From NCBI RefSeq assembly GCF_019802345.1, contig NZ_JAINDZ010000007.1:62001-126000 (forward strand): DNA of 64,000 nt. Direction: 5' to 3'. The translations under genes and the position numbers were made by a program. Position 1 is the stretch's first letter; every line of letters begins with the position of its first letter. The notes below the pieces were generated by a model. That model worked only from the letters and a program-made list of their open reading frames with translations. It did not search any database and was not told the origin of the DNA. Shown in pieces: positions 17,304 through 26,620 of this stretch. The stretch is from Methylosinus sp. Sm6. Lineage in GTDB: Bacteria > Pseudomonadota > Alphaproteobacteria > Rhizobiales > Beijerinckiaceae.

Positions 17304-19475
17304 ATGTCGGCGCAGGCTGTCTATTCCGGAACAGAGCGCATGCATTCCGAAACGCATTTGTGCTTCGAGGGATCGTTTGGAATAGGCGAAGCGCTGCGCG
17401 CGTCGGGCATCGAGGGCGTCGGCGAGCTGGCCTGGGGCTCGCATTTCTGCCAATTCTATCGCAATGCGGACGAGCTGCTCGAGATCGTCGCGCCCTATTT
17501 CGCCGCCGGCCTCGCCGCCGGCGAGCTGTGCCTCTGGGCCGTGGCCCCGCCGGTCGCGGTCGCGGACGCGACGGCGGCCTTGCGTCGCCTCTCGCCAAAG
17601 CTGCGCGATCGCCATGAGGGCGGCCGCATCGCGATCGTGCCGTTCGAGGCGATTTACGTCCTCGAGGGCAGGCTCGACGGCAGTCAAGCGCTGCGCAAGG
17701 TGGAGGCCGAGCTCGAGGACGCCTATATTCGCGGTTTCGAAGGGCTGCGCATCGCCGGCAACGCCCCCGAATTCGCCGCCGACGACTGGCCCCATATCAC
17801 CACATACGCGACGCGGCTCGGCGCGCTGGTCGCATCGAGGCGTATCCTGTCGCTCTGCGCCTATCCGCTGTCGTGCTGCGGGGCCGACGAGGCGCTGGAG
17901 GTCATCGCGCGCCATGATTTCGCGCTGATGCGCCGCAACGGCCGCTGGGACGTGGTCGAGAATGTCGCAGCGCATCGCGCCAGACAGGCCCTGCGCGACA
18001 GCGAGCAATATTTCCGCCTGATCGCCCAGGGCGCCCCCGATACGGCGCTGTTCACGCTCGATCCGCAAGGACGAATCGCGAGCTGGAACCATGGCGCGCA
18101 GCGAATTTGCGGTTGGGCGGCGGCGGAGATCGTCGGCCGCGACGGCGCCCTTCTCTATCCCGAGGATCGGCGCGGCTCGGCTGCGCTGGAGCTCGAGCAT
18201 GCGGCCGCGCATGGCGGCTATAGGGGCGAGAGCGAATGCCTGCGCAAGGACGCGACGCTGTTCCCCGTCGAGACGCAGATTTCGCCGTTGCGCGACGATC
18301 GCGGGCAGCTACGCGGCTTCGCCAGGACCATGCGGGACGTGAGCGAGCGCAAGCGCGCCGAGCGCGAGGCGATGGCCAATCAAGCCCATTTGCGCGCGCT
18401 CGTCGAAAGCGCCGTCGACGGCATCGCCACGCTCGACGAGAGCGGCGTGATTCTCTCGCTGAATTCGGCGGCTCTGCAGATGTTCGGCTATGAGGCGTCC
18501 GAAGCGATCGGCCGTCCGCTCGACCTGTTCGTGCCGCAAGCGTGCGACCCCGGACGCCTCCTCGCCGAATGGCCGCCGACGAAGGACGCAGGCGCGCCGG
18601 GGGCCGGCGAGCTCATGGGGCGGCGCAAGGACGGCGGCGCATTTCCGCTGGAGCTGACCATCGGCGAGGCGCCCTTCGACGGCGGCCGCCTGTTCATCGG
18701 CTTCCTGCGCGATCTGACCGAGCGTCGCCGCGCCGAGGCGCAGATGCGCAAATTGCGGGTCGACCGTTTCGATCTGATGGCGCAAGTCGCCGCCGGCGTC
18801 GCCCATGAGATCAACCAGCCGCTCTCCGCGATCGCCGCCTATCTCGGCACGGCGCGGCGGCTGCTGCAGCGAGGGCCGGCGCAGGACCCCGCCCGCGATC
18901 TGGACCGCATTTTGGAGCGGGCGATCGCCCAGGTGATGCGCTCCGCGCAGATCATCGGCCAGCTGCGCGGCGTCGTCGCCGCCGCGGAGCCGGACAAGAC
19001 GCTGCAGAGCCTGCATGTGATTATAGAAGAAGCGCGCGGCTACGCCGCTCTCGAGCCGATGGCCGCGAAGGTCGCAGTGACGGTCGAGCTCGCGGCGGCG
19101 AATGATCGGGTCATCGTCGATCGCGGGCAGATGCGGCAGGTGCTGATCAATCTCGAGCGCAACGCCGTGGAGGCGATGCAGGGCGCGGACAAGCGCGAGC
19201 TCGTCATTTCGACGCGCCTCGTCGACGGCGGCATGATCCGCACCGACATCGCCGACACCGGCGCGGGACTCTCGGAGGAGATCACCAGCCTGTTGTTCGA
19301 GCCCTTCGTCACCACCAAGACTTATGGCCTCGGGGTCGGACTCGCCGTCTCGCGCGCGATCGTCGAGGCGCATTACGGCCGGCTGTGGGCCGAAGCGAAC
19401 CCCGGCGGCGGCGCGATCTTGAGCTTCACCCTGCCTCTCGCCGGCGAGCACGGCGACGAAGTCCTCGCCGAGTGA
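17304..19475 (+). CDS. MEDS-PAS-PAS sensor histidine kinase
   Basis: About 723 residues. Order: MEDS domain, residues about 40-210 (GSHFCQFYRNADELLEIVAPYF begins it, then GELCLWAV, and LCAYPLSCCGADE near its end), PAS 1 (about 235-345), PAS 2 (about 360-475), HisKA with phospho-acceptor in AGVAHEINQPLSAIAAYL, and HATPase_c with N box LINLERNAVEAM and G boxes DTGAGLSEE, GLGVGLAVSRAIVE. No transmembrane segment is seen, so it is cytosolic. MEDS was named for methanogens/methylotrophs and the DcmR sensor, and probably binds a small ligand. No response regulator gene is adjacent. ATG 17304 was chosen; ATG 17244 and 17340 are alternatives. Confidence 0.88.
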   Translation: MSAQAVYSGTERMHSETHLCFEGSFGIGEALRASGIEGVGELAWGSHFCQFYRNADELLEIVAPYFAAGLAAGELCLWAVAPPVAVADATAALRRLSPKLRDRHEGGRIAIVPFEAIYVLEGRLDGSQALRKVEAELEDAYIRGFEGLRIAGNAPEFAADDWPHITTYATRLGALVASRRILSLCAYPLSCCGADEALEVIARHDFALMRRNGRWDVVENVAAHRARQALRDSEQYFRLIAQGAPDTALFTLDPQGRIASWNHGAQRICGWAAAEIVGRDGALLYPEDRRGSAALELEHAAAHGGYRGESECLRKDATLFPVETQISPLRDDRGQLRGFARTMRDVSERKRAEREAMANQAHLRALVESAVDGIATLDESGVILSLNSAALQMFGYEASEAIGRPLDLFVPQACDPGRLLAEWPPTKDAGAPGAGELMGRRKDGGAFPLELTIGEAPFDGGRLFIGFLRDLTERRRAEAQMRKLRVDRFDLMAQVAAGVAHEINQPLSAIAAYLGTARRLLQRGPAQDPARDLDRILERAIAQVMRSAQIIGQLRGVVAAAEPDKTLQSLHVIIEEARGYAALEPMAAKVAVTVELAAANDRVIVDRGQMRQVLINLERNAVEAMQGADKRELVISTRLVDGGMIRTDIADTGAGLSEEITSLLFEPFVTTKTYGLGVGLAVSRAIVEAHYGRLWAEANPGGGAILSFTLPLAGEHGDEVLAE

Positions 19476-19517
19476 CAGGAGAACGCGCCGGCGCGGCGCG
19501 TCCCCTCGCGACATGCG

Positions 19518-20243
19518 TCAGGTCAAATACTGGCCGCCGTTGATCGTCAGCGTCGAGCCGGTGATGAAGCCGGCCTCGTCGGAGGCGAGGAACACGACCG
19601 CGCGGGCGATTTCTTCCGGCTCGCCGAGGCGGCCGACGGCGATATGCGGGATGATGTGCTTGTCGAGCACTTCCTGCGGGACGGCCTTCACCATCTCGGT
19701 GGCGATATAGCCGGGCGCGATGGCGTTGACAGTGATGCCCTTCGACGCGCTCTCCTGCGCCAGCGCCTTGACGAAGCCGATATCGCCGGCCTTGGAGGCG
19801 GAGTAGTTGGTCTGGCCGGCTTGGCCCTTCTGGCCGTTGATCGACGAGATGACGATGATGCGGCCGAAGCCGCGATCACGCATGCCGTTGATGACCGGGC
19901 GCGTGACATTGAACAGCGAGTTGAGATTGGTGTCGATCACCGCCCGCCACTGCGCCAGCTCCATCTTGTGGAACAGGCGGTCCTTGGTGATGCCGGCGTT
20001 GTTGACGAGCACGTCGACGGGGCCGAGATCCTTCTCGATCTGGGCGAGAGCGGCGGCGCTGGCGTCATAGTCCGACACGTCGAACTTATAGACCGGAATG
20101 CCGGTCTCGGCCTTGAACTTCGCCGCCGCCTCGTCATTGCCCGCATAGGTCGCGGCCACACCATAGCCGGCCGCCTTCAGCGCCTTGGAAATCGCCTCGC
20201 CGATGCCGCGCGTGCCGCCCGTCACAACCGCTGTTCTGCCCAC
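19518..20243 (-). CDS. phbB: Acetoacetyl-CoA reductase
   Basis: 241 residues. An NADPH-dependent short-chain dehydrogenase that reduces acetoacetyl-CoA to (R)-3-hydroxybutyryl-CoA, second step of polyhydroxybutyrate synthesis. Seen: cofactor loop VTGGTRGIGEAISKAL, NNAGITKD, catalytic Ser-Tyr-Lys around ISSINGQKGQAGQTNYSASK and the C-terminus GSTLTINGGQYLT typical of PhaB/PhbB. It lies downstream of phaA on the same strand, separated by about 100 bases filled by an inverted heptanucleotide repeat array. FabG at 37606-38343 is a clear paralogue with a different context. Confidence 0.95.
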   Translation of the reverse strand: MGRTAVVTGGTRGIGEAISKALKAAGYGVAATYAGNDEAAAKFKAETGIPVYKFDVSDYDASAAALAQIEKDLGPVDVLVNNAGITKDRLFHKMELAQWRAVIDTNLNSLFNVTRPVINGMRDRGFGRIIVISSINGQKGQAGQTNYSASKAGDIGFVKALAQESASKGITVNAIAPGYIATEMVKAVPQEVLDKHIIPHIAVGRLGEPEEIARAVVFLASDEAGFITGSTLTINGGQYLT

Positions 20244-20265
20244 TGGATGCTCCTTTCTTTTGTTT

Positions 20266-20338
20266 GCGAATAGCGAATGGCGAATAGCGAGTAGAGGAGC
20301 AGCAAAATTCTATTCGCTACTCGCTACTCGCCACTCGC
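20266..20338. repeat. Inverted array of GCGARTA heptanucleotide repeats between phaA and phbB
   Basis: The left arm (20266-20294) is four 7-base units of the type GCGAATA/GCGAATG/GCGAGTA; the right arm (20310-20338) is four units of their reverse complement (TATTCGC, TACTCGC, CACTCGC). The arms can fold into a long imperfect stem with a 15-base loop. The same design occurs at 32656-32751 and 33658-33733. Confidence 0.85.
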
Positions 20339-20344
20339 TGACAA

Positions 20345-21520
<1,176 letters not shown>

Positions 21521-21763
21521 GTCGATCTCCTGCTAGGTCGAGCTTGCGAGGCGCCCTCGGGACGCTGCTCGGGCGCACGTTGAGCATTTTGCGGCGAGGC
21601 TCGTCAAGCGCCCGCCGACGAACAATTCGCCGCGCGCCCCTCGCGGAGACGACCCGCGGGGCTCCCCTCGCGCGCCTCGGTCGCATTCTCTCGGGCGATA
21701 AATCATGATCTCATGCCGAATCGGTGGGCGGCGTCCGGCGTCGCCACAGGGAGGACAGAGCCA

Positions 21764-22132
21764 ATGGCGCCACAAAAATCGGCGATCGCCGCCGCAGCGG
21801 CCGTGATCATCGCCGCCCTTCCGGCCTTTGCCGCCGGCGACGCCGCCCATGGCAAGCGGATCGCCCAGCGCTGGTGCGCGTCCTGCCATCTGGTGACCGA
21901 CGGGCAGAAGCGGGCCATGGCCGACGCGCCGAGCTTCGCCGACATCGCACGCCGCCGCGAGGACGCCAAGGCGCTGGCAAATTTCCTCGTCGACCCGCAT
22001 CCGAAAATGCCCGACATGCATTTGTCGCGACGCGAGATCGACGACATCGTCTCCTATATCCGCAGCCTCGACCCGCGCCCGCGTCCCCCGGAGCCCGGCG
22101 TCGACAAGGACGAGAGGCCGCGGCACGGGTGA
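21764..22132 (+). CDS. Periplasmic class I cytochrome c
   Basis: 122 residues. Signal peptide MAPQKSAIAAAAAVIIAALP with cleavage near AFA-A, then a single haem-binding motif CASCH (in QRWCASCHLVTDG) and a likely axial Met in HPKMPDMHLSRREIDDIVSYI, the usual C-terminal helix of small cytochromes c. It probably carries electrons in the periplasm; the partner is unknown. The translation start at ATG 21764 is chosen because the signal peptide begins there; the frame continues 17 codons upstream. It stands alone, between divergent phaA and the queE-queD pair. Confidence 0.88.
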   Translation: MAPQKSAIAAAAAVIIAALPAFAAGDAAHGKRIAQRWCASCHLVTDGQKRAMADAPSFADIARRREDAKALANFLVDPHPKMPDMHLSRREIDDIVSYIRSLDPRPRPPEPGVDKDERPRHG

Positions 22133-22202
22133 GCCGCGCGGCCGCGCTGGACGCAGGCGCCGCGAGGCCCTAATCAGCGCCGATCGATCGGAGATCGGCG
22201 TC

Positions 22203-22835
22203 ATGGCCTATGCGGTCAAGGAGGCTTTCAAGACATTGCAGGGGGAGGGCCGCCACGCCGGACGGGCCGCCGTCTTCTGCCGTTTCGCCGGCTGCAACCT
22301 CTGGAGCGGCCGCGAGGCCGATCGGGCCGAGGCCTCCTGCCGCTTCTGCGACACGGATTTCGTCGGCGTCGACGGGGAGGGGGGTGGACGCTTCGAGAGC
22401 GCCGCCGCGCTCGTCGATCATCTCGCCACGCTCTGGGGCGAAAAGCGCGAGCGGCGATTCGTCGTCTTGACCGGCGGCGAGCCGATGCTGCAGATCGACG
22501 GCGCGCTGATCGAGGCGCTGCACGCGCAGGGCTTCGAGATCGCGGTCGAGACCAATGGGACCCGGGCGGTCCCGCGGGAGATCGACTGGATCTGCGTCAG
22601 CCCCAAGGCCGGGGCGCCGCTCGTGCAAACCAGCGGCGACGAGTTGAAGCTCGTTTATCCGCAGGAGGGCGCCGAGCCGGAGCTGTTCGAGGGCCTCGCC
22701 TTCCACCATTTCCTGCTCCAGCCCATGGACGGGCCGGAGGCGGCGCGCAATACGAGGGCGGCGGCGGACTATTGCCTCGCGCATCCGCGCTGGCGGTTCT
22801 CGCTGCAGACGCACAAGGCGATCGGGGTGAGATGA
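22203..22835 (+). CDS. queE: 7-carboxy-7-deazaguanine synthase
   Basis: 210 residues. A radical-SAM enzyme that converts 6-carboxy-5,6,7,8-tetrahydropterin to 7-carboxy-7-deazaguanine in queuosine synthesis. Seen: KEAFKTLQGEGRHAGRAAVF at the N-terminus, the iron-sulfur cysteines in RFAGCNLWSG and SCRFCDTDFVG (the Cys-x14-Cys-x2-Cys spacing of the proteobacterial QueE type rather than the usual radical-SAM C-x3-C-x2-C), VLTGGEPMLQ for SAM binding, and FEIAVETNGT. Its stop codon overlaps the ATG of queD (ATGA), so the two are co-translated. Confidence 0.95.
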   Translation: MAYAVKEAFKTLQGEGRHAGRAAVFCRFAGCNLWSGREADRAEASCRFCDTDFVGVDGEGGGRFESAAALVDHLATLWGEKRERRFVVLTGGEPMLQIDGALIEALHAQGFEIAVETNGTRAVPREIDWICVSPKAGAPLVQTSGDELKLVYPQEGAEPELFEGLAFHHFLLQPMDGPEAARNTRAAADYCLAHPRWRFSLQTHKAIGVR

Positions 22836-23209
22836 CGCTCGAGTTCGAAGTCTATCGGGAGTTCTGCTTCGAGGCGGCGCATGCTCTGTGCGACCCGGAG
22901 CACCCGCTAGGGGGAATCTACCGCAATCTGCACGGACATTCGTTCCGCGTGCGGGTGACGCTGCGCGGGCCGCGGGTCGAGGGCGAGGACTGGGTGATGG
23001 ACCTCGGCAAGCTCGGCCGCCGCCTCGCGCTGCTGCGCGAGAAGCTGGATCATTCCTTCCTCAACGAGCTCGAGGGGCTCGGCAAGCCGACGCTCGAGAA
23101 TCTCTGCGTCTATATCTGGCGCGACCTCGAGCCCGATCTGCCGGCGATCTTCGAGGTCGGCGTGTTCCGCGACACCTGCAACGAAGGCTGCGTGCTGCGC
23201 AAGCGGTGA
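22832..23209 (+). CDS. queD: 6-carboxytetrahydropterin synthase-like protein (QueD), canonical Cys replaced
   Basis: 125 residues. Expected to convert dihydroneopterin triphosphate to 6-carboxytetrahydropterin, the substrate of QueE, with which it overlaps by four bases. Zinc ligands are present: His in FEAAHAL and both His in LHGHSF. The C-terminus (FRDTCNEGCVLRKR) and LDHSFLNELEGLGKPTLENL match QueD. In E. coli QueD the catalytic Cys lies four residues before the HGH motif (KCGRLHGHS); here that residue is Tyr (IYRNLHGHS), and the nearest Cys is earlier, in AHALCDPEH. The subgroup may use a different nucleophile. Confidence 0.88.
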   Translation: MTLEFEVYREFCFEAAHALCDPEHPLGGIYRNLHGHSFRVRVTLRGPRVEGEDWVMDLGKLGRRLALLREKLDHSFLNELEGLGKPTLENLCVYIWRDLEPDLPAIFEVGVFRDTCNEGCVLRKR

Positions 23210-23279
23210 CGGCGTGCGGCGGGGCTCGACAATTCGCGCCGCGGCGGCCATAACCCCAAAGTCGAAGGGCAGCGCGAAC

Positions 23280-23340
23280 AGCGAGCCTGAAGGCTCGCGG
23301 TCCAAGGGCGGGAACTGGATCGCGAGCCTTCAGGCTCGCT
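23280..23340. repeat. Nested palindromic repeat (AGCGAGCCTGAAGGCTCGCG)
   Basis: Perfect 20-bp inverted arms at 23280-23299 and 23321-23340, and each arm is itself almost a complete palindrome (GCGAGCC-TGAA/TTCA-GGCTCGC). It sits between queD and asd and can form either one long hairpin or two small ones. It resembles an intergenic repeat type common in Alphaproteobacteria; a terminator role for queD is possible but there is no T-run. Confidence 0.8.
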
Positions 23341-23382
23341 TTGCCGCGCCGCCGTCGTGGCGGGGCACGAGGAGAACGTCCC

Positions 23383-24417
23383 ATGGGTTTCAAGGTCGCC
23401 GTCGTGGGCGCCACAGGCAATGTGGGCCGCGAAATGCTCGACATTCTGGCGGAGCGTCGCTTTCCGGTCTCGGAAGTGGTCGCGCTCGCCTCGTCCCGCT
23501 CGATCGGGACGGAAGTGTCCTTCGGCGACAAGACGCTCAAATGCCGTCATCTCGACACCTATGACTTCTCCGATACGGACATCTGCCTCATGTCCGCCGG
23601 CGGCGACGTGTCGCGCGAATGGTCGCCGCGCATCGGCGCGCAGAACTGCGTCGTCATCGACAACAGCTCGGCCTGGCGCATGGACCCGGACGTGCCGCTG
23701 GTGGTGCCGGAGGTGAACGCCGACGCGGCCGCGGGCTTCACCAAGAAGCACATTATCGCCAATCCCAATTGCTCGACCGCGCAGCTCGTCGTCACGCTGA
23801 AGCCGCTTCACGACGTGGCGACGATCAAGCGCGTCGTCGTCTCCACCTATCAATCGGTCTCCGGCGCGGGCAAGGAGGGCATGGACGAGCTGTTCGCCCA
23901 GACCCGCTCGGTCTTCGTCTCCGATCCGTTGGAATCGAAGAAGTTTCCCAAGCGCATCGCCTTCAACCTCATTCCGCAGATCGACGTCTTCATGGAGGAC
24001 GGCTTCACCAAGGAAGAGTGGAAGATGATGGCGGAGACGAAGAAGATCTTGGATTCAAAGATCAAGCTCGTCGCCACCTGCGTGCGCGTGCCGGTGTTCA
24101 TCGGCCACAGCGAGGCGGTGAACATCGAGTTCGAGAACCCGCTGTCGCCGGACGAGGCGCGCAATATTCTGCGCGAGGCGCCGGGCGTGCTCGTCATCGA
24201 CAAGCACGAGCCCGGCGGCTACATCACCCCGCACGAGGCGGCGGGCGAGGACGCGACCTATGTGTCGCGCATCAGAGACGACCCGACCGTCGAGAACGGC
24301 CTCGTGCTGTGGTGCGTCTCCGACAATCTGCGCAAGGGCGCGGCGCTGAACGCGGTGCAGATCGCCGAGGTGCTGATGAACAGGAAGCTGATCGCGCCGA
24401 AGCAGAAGGCGGCGTGA
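23383..24417 (+). CDS. asd: Aspartate-semialdehyde dehydrogenase
   Basis: 344 residues. Reduces aspartyl phosphate to aspartate semialdehyde with NADPH, at the branch to lysine/diaminopimelate, threonine and methionine. Seen: Rossmann start FKVAVVGATGNVGREML, nucleophile Cys in IIANPNCSTAQLV, SVSGAGKEGMDEL, and the active-site His in NIEF/GHSEAVNIEF. Start ATG 23383 is preceded by GAGGAGA. It is a housekeeping gene with no operon partner; the next genes downstream have a different base composition. Confidence 0.96.
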   Translation: MGFKVAVVGATGNVGREMLDILAERRFPVSEVVALASSRSIGTEVSFGDKTLKCRHLDTYDFSDTDICLMSAGGDVSREWSPRIGAQNCVVIDNSSAWRMDPDVPLVVPEVNADAAAGFTKKHIIANPNCSTAQLVVTLKPLHDVATIKRVVVSTYQSVSGAGKEGMDELFAQTRSVFVSDPLESKKFPKRIAFNLIPQIDVFMEDGFTKEEWKMMAETKKILDSKIKLVATCVRVPVFIGHSEAVNIEFENPLSPDEARNILREAPGVLVIDKHEPGGYITPHEAAGEDATYVSRIRDDPTVENGLVLWCVSDNLRKGAALNAVQIAEVLMNRKLIAPKQKAA

Positions 24418-24491
24418 GGGAGCTTCGGGCTTTTCGTAGTTGGCGTCAAAAGCGAGGGACACGCAAAAGATATCGGGCGGGCGCATAGGTC

Positions 24492-25661
24492 ATGCTGATT
24501 TCTCGAGTCGAGCTTCAGAATTGGAAGAACTTCCAGCACGCAGAAGCGAGGCTTTTGGACGTGACCTATGTGCTCGGCGCAAATGCGACCGGGAAATCCA
24601 ACCTGCTCGACGTGTTCCGTTTCTTGAGAGATATCGCCAAGGCTCAGGGCGGCGGCATTCAAAAGGCCATAGCCGATCGCGGGGGGCTGAAGAAGCTGCG
24701 TTGCTTGCACGCGCGCAGCAAGCCGGAGGTTGTGATAGAGGTTCAGCTCTCGGAAAAATTCGATGATCCGGCGCCCCTCTGGAGATATATTCTCGCGCTC
24801 AAGTCTGAAGGCGGCGGCGCCAAGCGGCCGATCGTTGCAGCAGAGGAAGTGTACAAGTCCGTCGCTGGCAAAGAAACTTGCCTGCTTCGAAGACCCGACA
24901 AAAACGACCTTCTCGATCGAGAGCGCTTGACGCAAACCTCTCTGGAGCAAATTCAGACGAACTCTGAATTCAGAGAGCTTGCTGACCAGTTCAGCGAGAT
25001 CGCCTATCTGCATCTCGTGCCTCAATTGGTGAAGTTCGGAAGCGCAATCGGCGGGCAGACCGTCGAAAGCGATCCGTTTGGTCAGGCTTTTCTCGAGCGT
25101 GTCGCCAAATCGAGCGCAAAGGTCAGAAGCTCCCGGCTGTCGCGCATACAAAAAGCGCTGTCTGTGGCCGTGCCTCAATTCGAGGAATTGAAATTCGTCC
25201 GTGACGAGATTACCGGACGCCCTCATTTAGAAGCCAAATATGCGCATCATCGCCCGCGCGCGGGTTGGCAGCGGGAGGATCAGTTTTCGGACGGAACGCT
25301 CCGGCTGATAGCGCTGTTCTGGCTGCTCATGGAAGGCGACAGCTTATTATTGCTGGAAGAGCCCGAGCTTTCTCTCGACGAGGAGATCGTTCGCAACCTT
25401 CCTCGACTGATCGAGCAGGTTCGCCGCTCGACGAAGAAGCGGCAACGACAGATCATCATCAGCACCCATAGTCAGGCGCTGCTCGATAACAAGAGCGTCG
25501 ATGGAAGAGGCGTTCTCTGGCTCGAACGCGTTCAAGAGGGAACAATTGTTCGGTCGCCCTCGGACGAAGAGCTCGATTTGATGCGGGAAGGGTTTTCGCC
25601 GGCCGAAATTCTGCTCCCCAAAGCGCATCCCAAAGATTTGCATAAAATGGCGTTGAGCTGA
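24492..25661 (+). CDS. SMC/OLD-like AAA ATPase of a candidate two-gene defence module
   Basis: 389 residues. ABC-type ATPase of the AAA_21 / OLD kind: N-terminal strand MLISRVELQNWKNFQ, Walker A LGANATGKSNLLD (residues about 28-40), signature-like FSDGTLRLIALFWLL, Walker B SLLLLEEPELSLDEEI and the switch His in IIISTHSQALLD. The middle 200 residues are a poorly conserved helical insertion with no zinc or DNA-binding motif visible. The next gene starts four bases after the stop and encodes a TOPRIM-like protein. ATPase plus TOPRIM partner is the layout of several anti-phage systems (PARIS, Gabija and split OLD nucleases), but this pair matches none of them confidently. G+C is visibly lower than in asd and bamD, suggesting acquisition by transfer. 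Confidence 0.85.
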   Translation: MLISRVELQNWKNFQHAEARLLDVTYVLGANATGKSNLLDVFRFLRDIAKAQGGGIQKAIADRGGLKKLRCLHARSKPEVVIEVQLSEKFDDPAPLWRYILALKSEGGGAKRPIVAAEEVYKSVAGKETCLLRRPDKNDLLDRERLTQTSLEQIQTNSEFRELADQFSEIAYLHLVPQLVKFGSAIGGQTVESDPFGQAFLERVAKSSAKVRSSRLSRIQKALSVAVPQFEELKFVRDEITGRPHLEAKYAHHRPRAGWQREDQFSDGTLRLIALFWLLMEGDSLLLLEEPELSLDEEIVRNLPRLIEQVRRSTKKRQRQIIISTHSQALLDNKSVDGRGVLWLERVQEGTIVRSPSDEELDLMREGFSPAEILLPKAHPKDLHKMALS

Positions 25662-25665
25662 GCCG

Positions 25666-26253
25666 ATGCTGCTCGTCGCGACGGAGGACGAGTTGAGCGA
25701 GGCCGTGGTCTGTCGCCTCGTCGTCGAGGCCACGGGAAGCGAAGCAGGCGTTCGGGCCGTTCGGAAGGACGGCTATGGCTATCTTCGCCGGAGCATCGAC
25801 AAGTTTTGCGCAACGGCGAGGAGAGCGCCGGTCATCGTTCTCACCGATCTCGACGCGGCGTCCTGTCCGCCCGTGCTGATCCGTGAATGGTTCGGCGCGA
25901 AAACCCGGCCGCCGAATCTCGTTTTTCGCGTGGCGGTTCGCGAGGTCGAAGCATGGCTGTTGGCGGACAGAGAAGGACTAGGGACGTTCCTTCACATTTC
26001 CCCGCAGAAGATCGTCGCCGACCCCGAGTCTCTGCGAGACCCCAAGCGATATCTTCTGCGCCTCGCTCGCGCCGCGCCGAGGGACTTGCAAAACGATCTT
26101 CTGCCGATGAAAGGCGCCGCGGCGTCGCAGGGGTTCGGCTATAATTCGAGATTATGCGAGTTCGTTCGAACGAGCTGGTCGGCGGAACGGGCCTCCGGCC
26201 GAAGTCCGAGCCTGTCCAAGGCCAGCCGACGAATTCGAGAGGCTTTGACATGA
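25666..26253 (+). CDS. TOPRIM-like partner of the upstream ATPase
   Basis: 195 residues. N-terminal strand MLLVATEDELSEAVV supplies an acidic residue, followed by VIVLTDLDAASCPP, which looks like the DxD motif of a TOPRIM fold, and VREVEAWLLADREG, an E-x-E-A-W-L-L-A-D motif common in small nucleases paired with AAA ATPases (DUF4276-like). The C-terminal half is helical (DPKRYLLRLARAAP, GFGYNSRLCEFVRTSW, SLSKASRRIREAL). Four bases separate it from the ATPase gene, so the two are surely co-transcribed. Predicted to be the effector, perhaps a nuclease acting when the ATPase senses infection; this is inference. The family name is uncertain. Confidence 0.65.
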   Translation: MLLVATEDELSEAVVCRLVVEATGSEAGVRAVRKDGYGYLRRSIDKFCATARRAPVIVLTDLDAASCPPVLIREWFGAKTRPPNLVFRVAVREVEAWLLADREGLGTFLHISPQKIVADPESLRDPKRYLLRLARAAPRDLQNDLLPMKGAAASQGFGYNSRLCEFVRTSWSAERASGRSPSLSKASRRIREALT

Positions 26254-26620
26254 GCCGACGCTCTGGCCGATGACGAGAATCGCCCCGACCGGCAGAGCGA
26301 GAAATTGCGGCGAGCCGCGCGCGGCCAGCACAGCGAGGGCGCCGGCGAAGATCGGCGCGCCAGGCGGCGTGGCGGAGCGTCGGGAAGAACCCAAAATCGC
26401 GCGCTGGGATGATCGTGGTTCCGAGCGATGGCCGAGCGGCGGCCGCTTGCGCGAATCGAGGGCGCGGCGCTCGGCGGTCGATCGCCCCTGCGCCGCCCGC
26501 CGCGCGCGACAAAGCGCGCCGCGCGCAAGCCTTTAAAATCGCCCAGAACTCGGCTATGAACTGACGAGTTCAGCCGCTCGGCGCGCTTTGCGGCGCGCGT
26601 CGCGACGGCTCCTTTCGGGA
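26254..26620. other. Intergenic region after the ATPase/TOPRIM-like module
   Basis: About 365 bases, returning to high G+C. No gene, repeat or terminator is evident. The promoter of the hydroxylase gene should lie in the last 100 bases. Short open frames occur on both strands but look like composition artefacts. Confidence 0.4.
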
